Below are positions 4,898 to 7,005 of a stretch of DNA of 7,005 nucleotides, piece after piece. Each line of letters starts with the position of its first letter. The stretch's first letter is position 1. Position numbers and translations under genes: made by a program. Origin of the DNA: an uncultured Collinsella sp. (lineage in GTDB: Bacteria; Actinomycetota; Coriobacteriia; Coriobacteriales; Coriobacteriaceae); NCBI GenBank assembly GCA_958447445.1, contig CAUDAE010000100.1, forward strand, positions 1 to 7,005, given 5' to 3'. The notes beneath the pieces were generated by a model. It saw only the letters and a list, made by a program, of their open reading frames with translations, did no database searches and was not told where the DNA came from.

Positions 4898-4928
4898 CGC
4901 CCGCCGTGCCATTAAGGTGCGGCGGGCG
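4898..4928. terminator. Hairpin between the zinc-ribbon gene and thrS
   Basis: CGCCCGCCG (4898-4906) pairs perfectly with CGGCGGGCG (4920-4928); wobble and GC pairs (TGCC with GGTG) extend the stem to 13 bp around the loop ATTAA. The plus-strand tail CTTGTAT is weak, while the minus strand gives ATTTTCTA. It probably insulates thrS from upstream transcription and may work in both directions. The thrS -35 box begins right at its edge. Confidence 0.55.
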
Positions 4929-4929
4929 C

Positions 4930-4957
4930 TTGTATACCAAGGCAACCTGCCTATAAT
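4930..4957 (+). promoter_or_regulatory. thrS promoter
   Basis: TTGTAT (4930-4935) and a perfect TATAAT (4952-4957) are 16 bases apart. Transcription would start near 4964, leaving a leader of about 65 nt. That is too short for a T-box riboswitch and none of its elements are seen, so thrS is not T-box controlled here. Confidence 0.75.
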
Positions 4958-5027
4958 GATGCAAGTCAAAAACGCCGAGCGCATCGCACGCACTTGCATC
5001 AGGCATCCGAGAGGAGAAAACATACCC

Positions 5028-6791
<1,764 letters not shown>

Positions 6792-6813
6792 GGCAAACTA
6801 CACAACAATTAAC

Positions 6814-6848
6814 AAAGGCGACCGTCCACACAGGGCGGTCGCCTTTTT
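6814..6848 (+). terminator. thrS intrinsic terminator
   Basis: AAAGGCGACCG (6814-6824) pairs perfectly with CGGTCGCCTTT (6836-6846), and the T tract runs to 6848. It begins 22 bases after the thrS stop. The A run on the 5' side makes it usable from both directions. Confidence 0.93.
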
Positions 6849-6862
6849 CATGCCCAAATAAG

Positions 6863-6889
6863 AAAAGCCGCAGGTTGAGCGGCTTTTTT
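6863..6889. terminator. Second, tandem intrinsic terminator
   Basis: AAAAGCCGC (6863-6871) pairs with GCGGCTTTT (6879-6887), loop AGGTTGA, and six T residues end at 6889. It lies 14 bases after the first terminator. It may back up thrS termination or serve a gene converging from beyond the window. Confidence 0.88.
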
Positions 6890-7005
6890 GTTGCACAAAA
6901 AGGTACAGGTTTTGTAGAGGGGTATGGAGATGCACCTACTAGCAGTACATTGGTAGTGTCGAGAAAGTTGGTGTAAGGGCCCTTGCGGCCCCTGTGTCCG
7001 ATATC
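6890..7005. other. Intergenic end of the window, no gene seen
   Basis: A tiny frame at 6924-6956 (MEMHLLAVHW) and a 5-bp hairpin GGGCC/GGCCC (6977-6981 and 6987-6991) are present, but neither has supporting signals. The stretch may be the upstream region of a gene lying outside the window. Confidence 0.4.

Noticed and set aside
4964..5027. T-box riboswitch in the thrS leader
   Set aside because: The leader is about 65 nt and lacks a specifier loop, T-box sequence and antiterminator.
6924..6956. Ten-residue frame MEMHLLAVHW as a leader peptide
   Set aside because: The ribosome binding site would be only 1 base from the ATG, and no paired attenuator hairpins or downstream gene are visible.

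Overview
The window looks like chromosomal DNA of a Coriobacteriia gut actinobacterium, most likely a Collinsella-type genome. The grounds are the GC-rich codon use of the housekeeping genes, Gram-positive style ribosome binding sites and a threonyl-tRNA synthetase that lacks the N-terminal TGS domain. The assignment comes from reading the sequence, not from a database search.

Layout. Left flank (1-382, minus strand): the N-terminal third of an FAD-dependent oxidoreductase of the GlpA/LhgO type, with a perfect dyad just upstream. Next comes a short array of 15-bp elements in alternating orientation, one every 40 bp (553-687). A 3.1-kb decayed integrative element follows, bounded by 19-bp direct repeats (782-800 and 3876-3894). 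It carries an Xre-type regulator gene broken by an amber codon (minus strand), an intact divergent Xre regulator, a 60-residue peptide gene, a two-gene toxin-antitoxin module (MqsR-like toxin, then a zinc-finger/HTH/Panacea antitoxin), an orphan terminator and the C-terminal remnant of a tyrosine integrase whose frame ends across the right repeat. Beyond it the same 40-bp array resumes with nine elements (3933-4266). Right flank (plus strand): a two-helix membrane protein with a double zinc ribbon, then thrS with its own promoter and two tandem terminators. The last 115 bases hold no gene I can support.

Interpretation. Without the island, the two flanking genes would be divergent and separated by one long phased array. 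The island entered this array region and then lost most of its content, including the N-terminal two thirds of its integrase. The toxin-antitoxin module is the best preserved part, which fits addiction-type retention. The least explained structure is the array: strict 40-bp spacing, strict alternation of orientation, spacers of 25 bp (one of 24) that are related at a 160-bp period, and a location in a divergent promoter region. It is not a CRISPR array, and I cannot assign it to a known repeat family from sequence alone.
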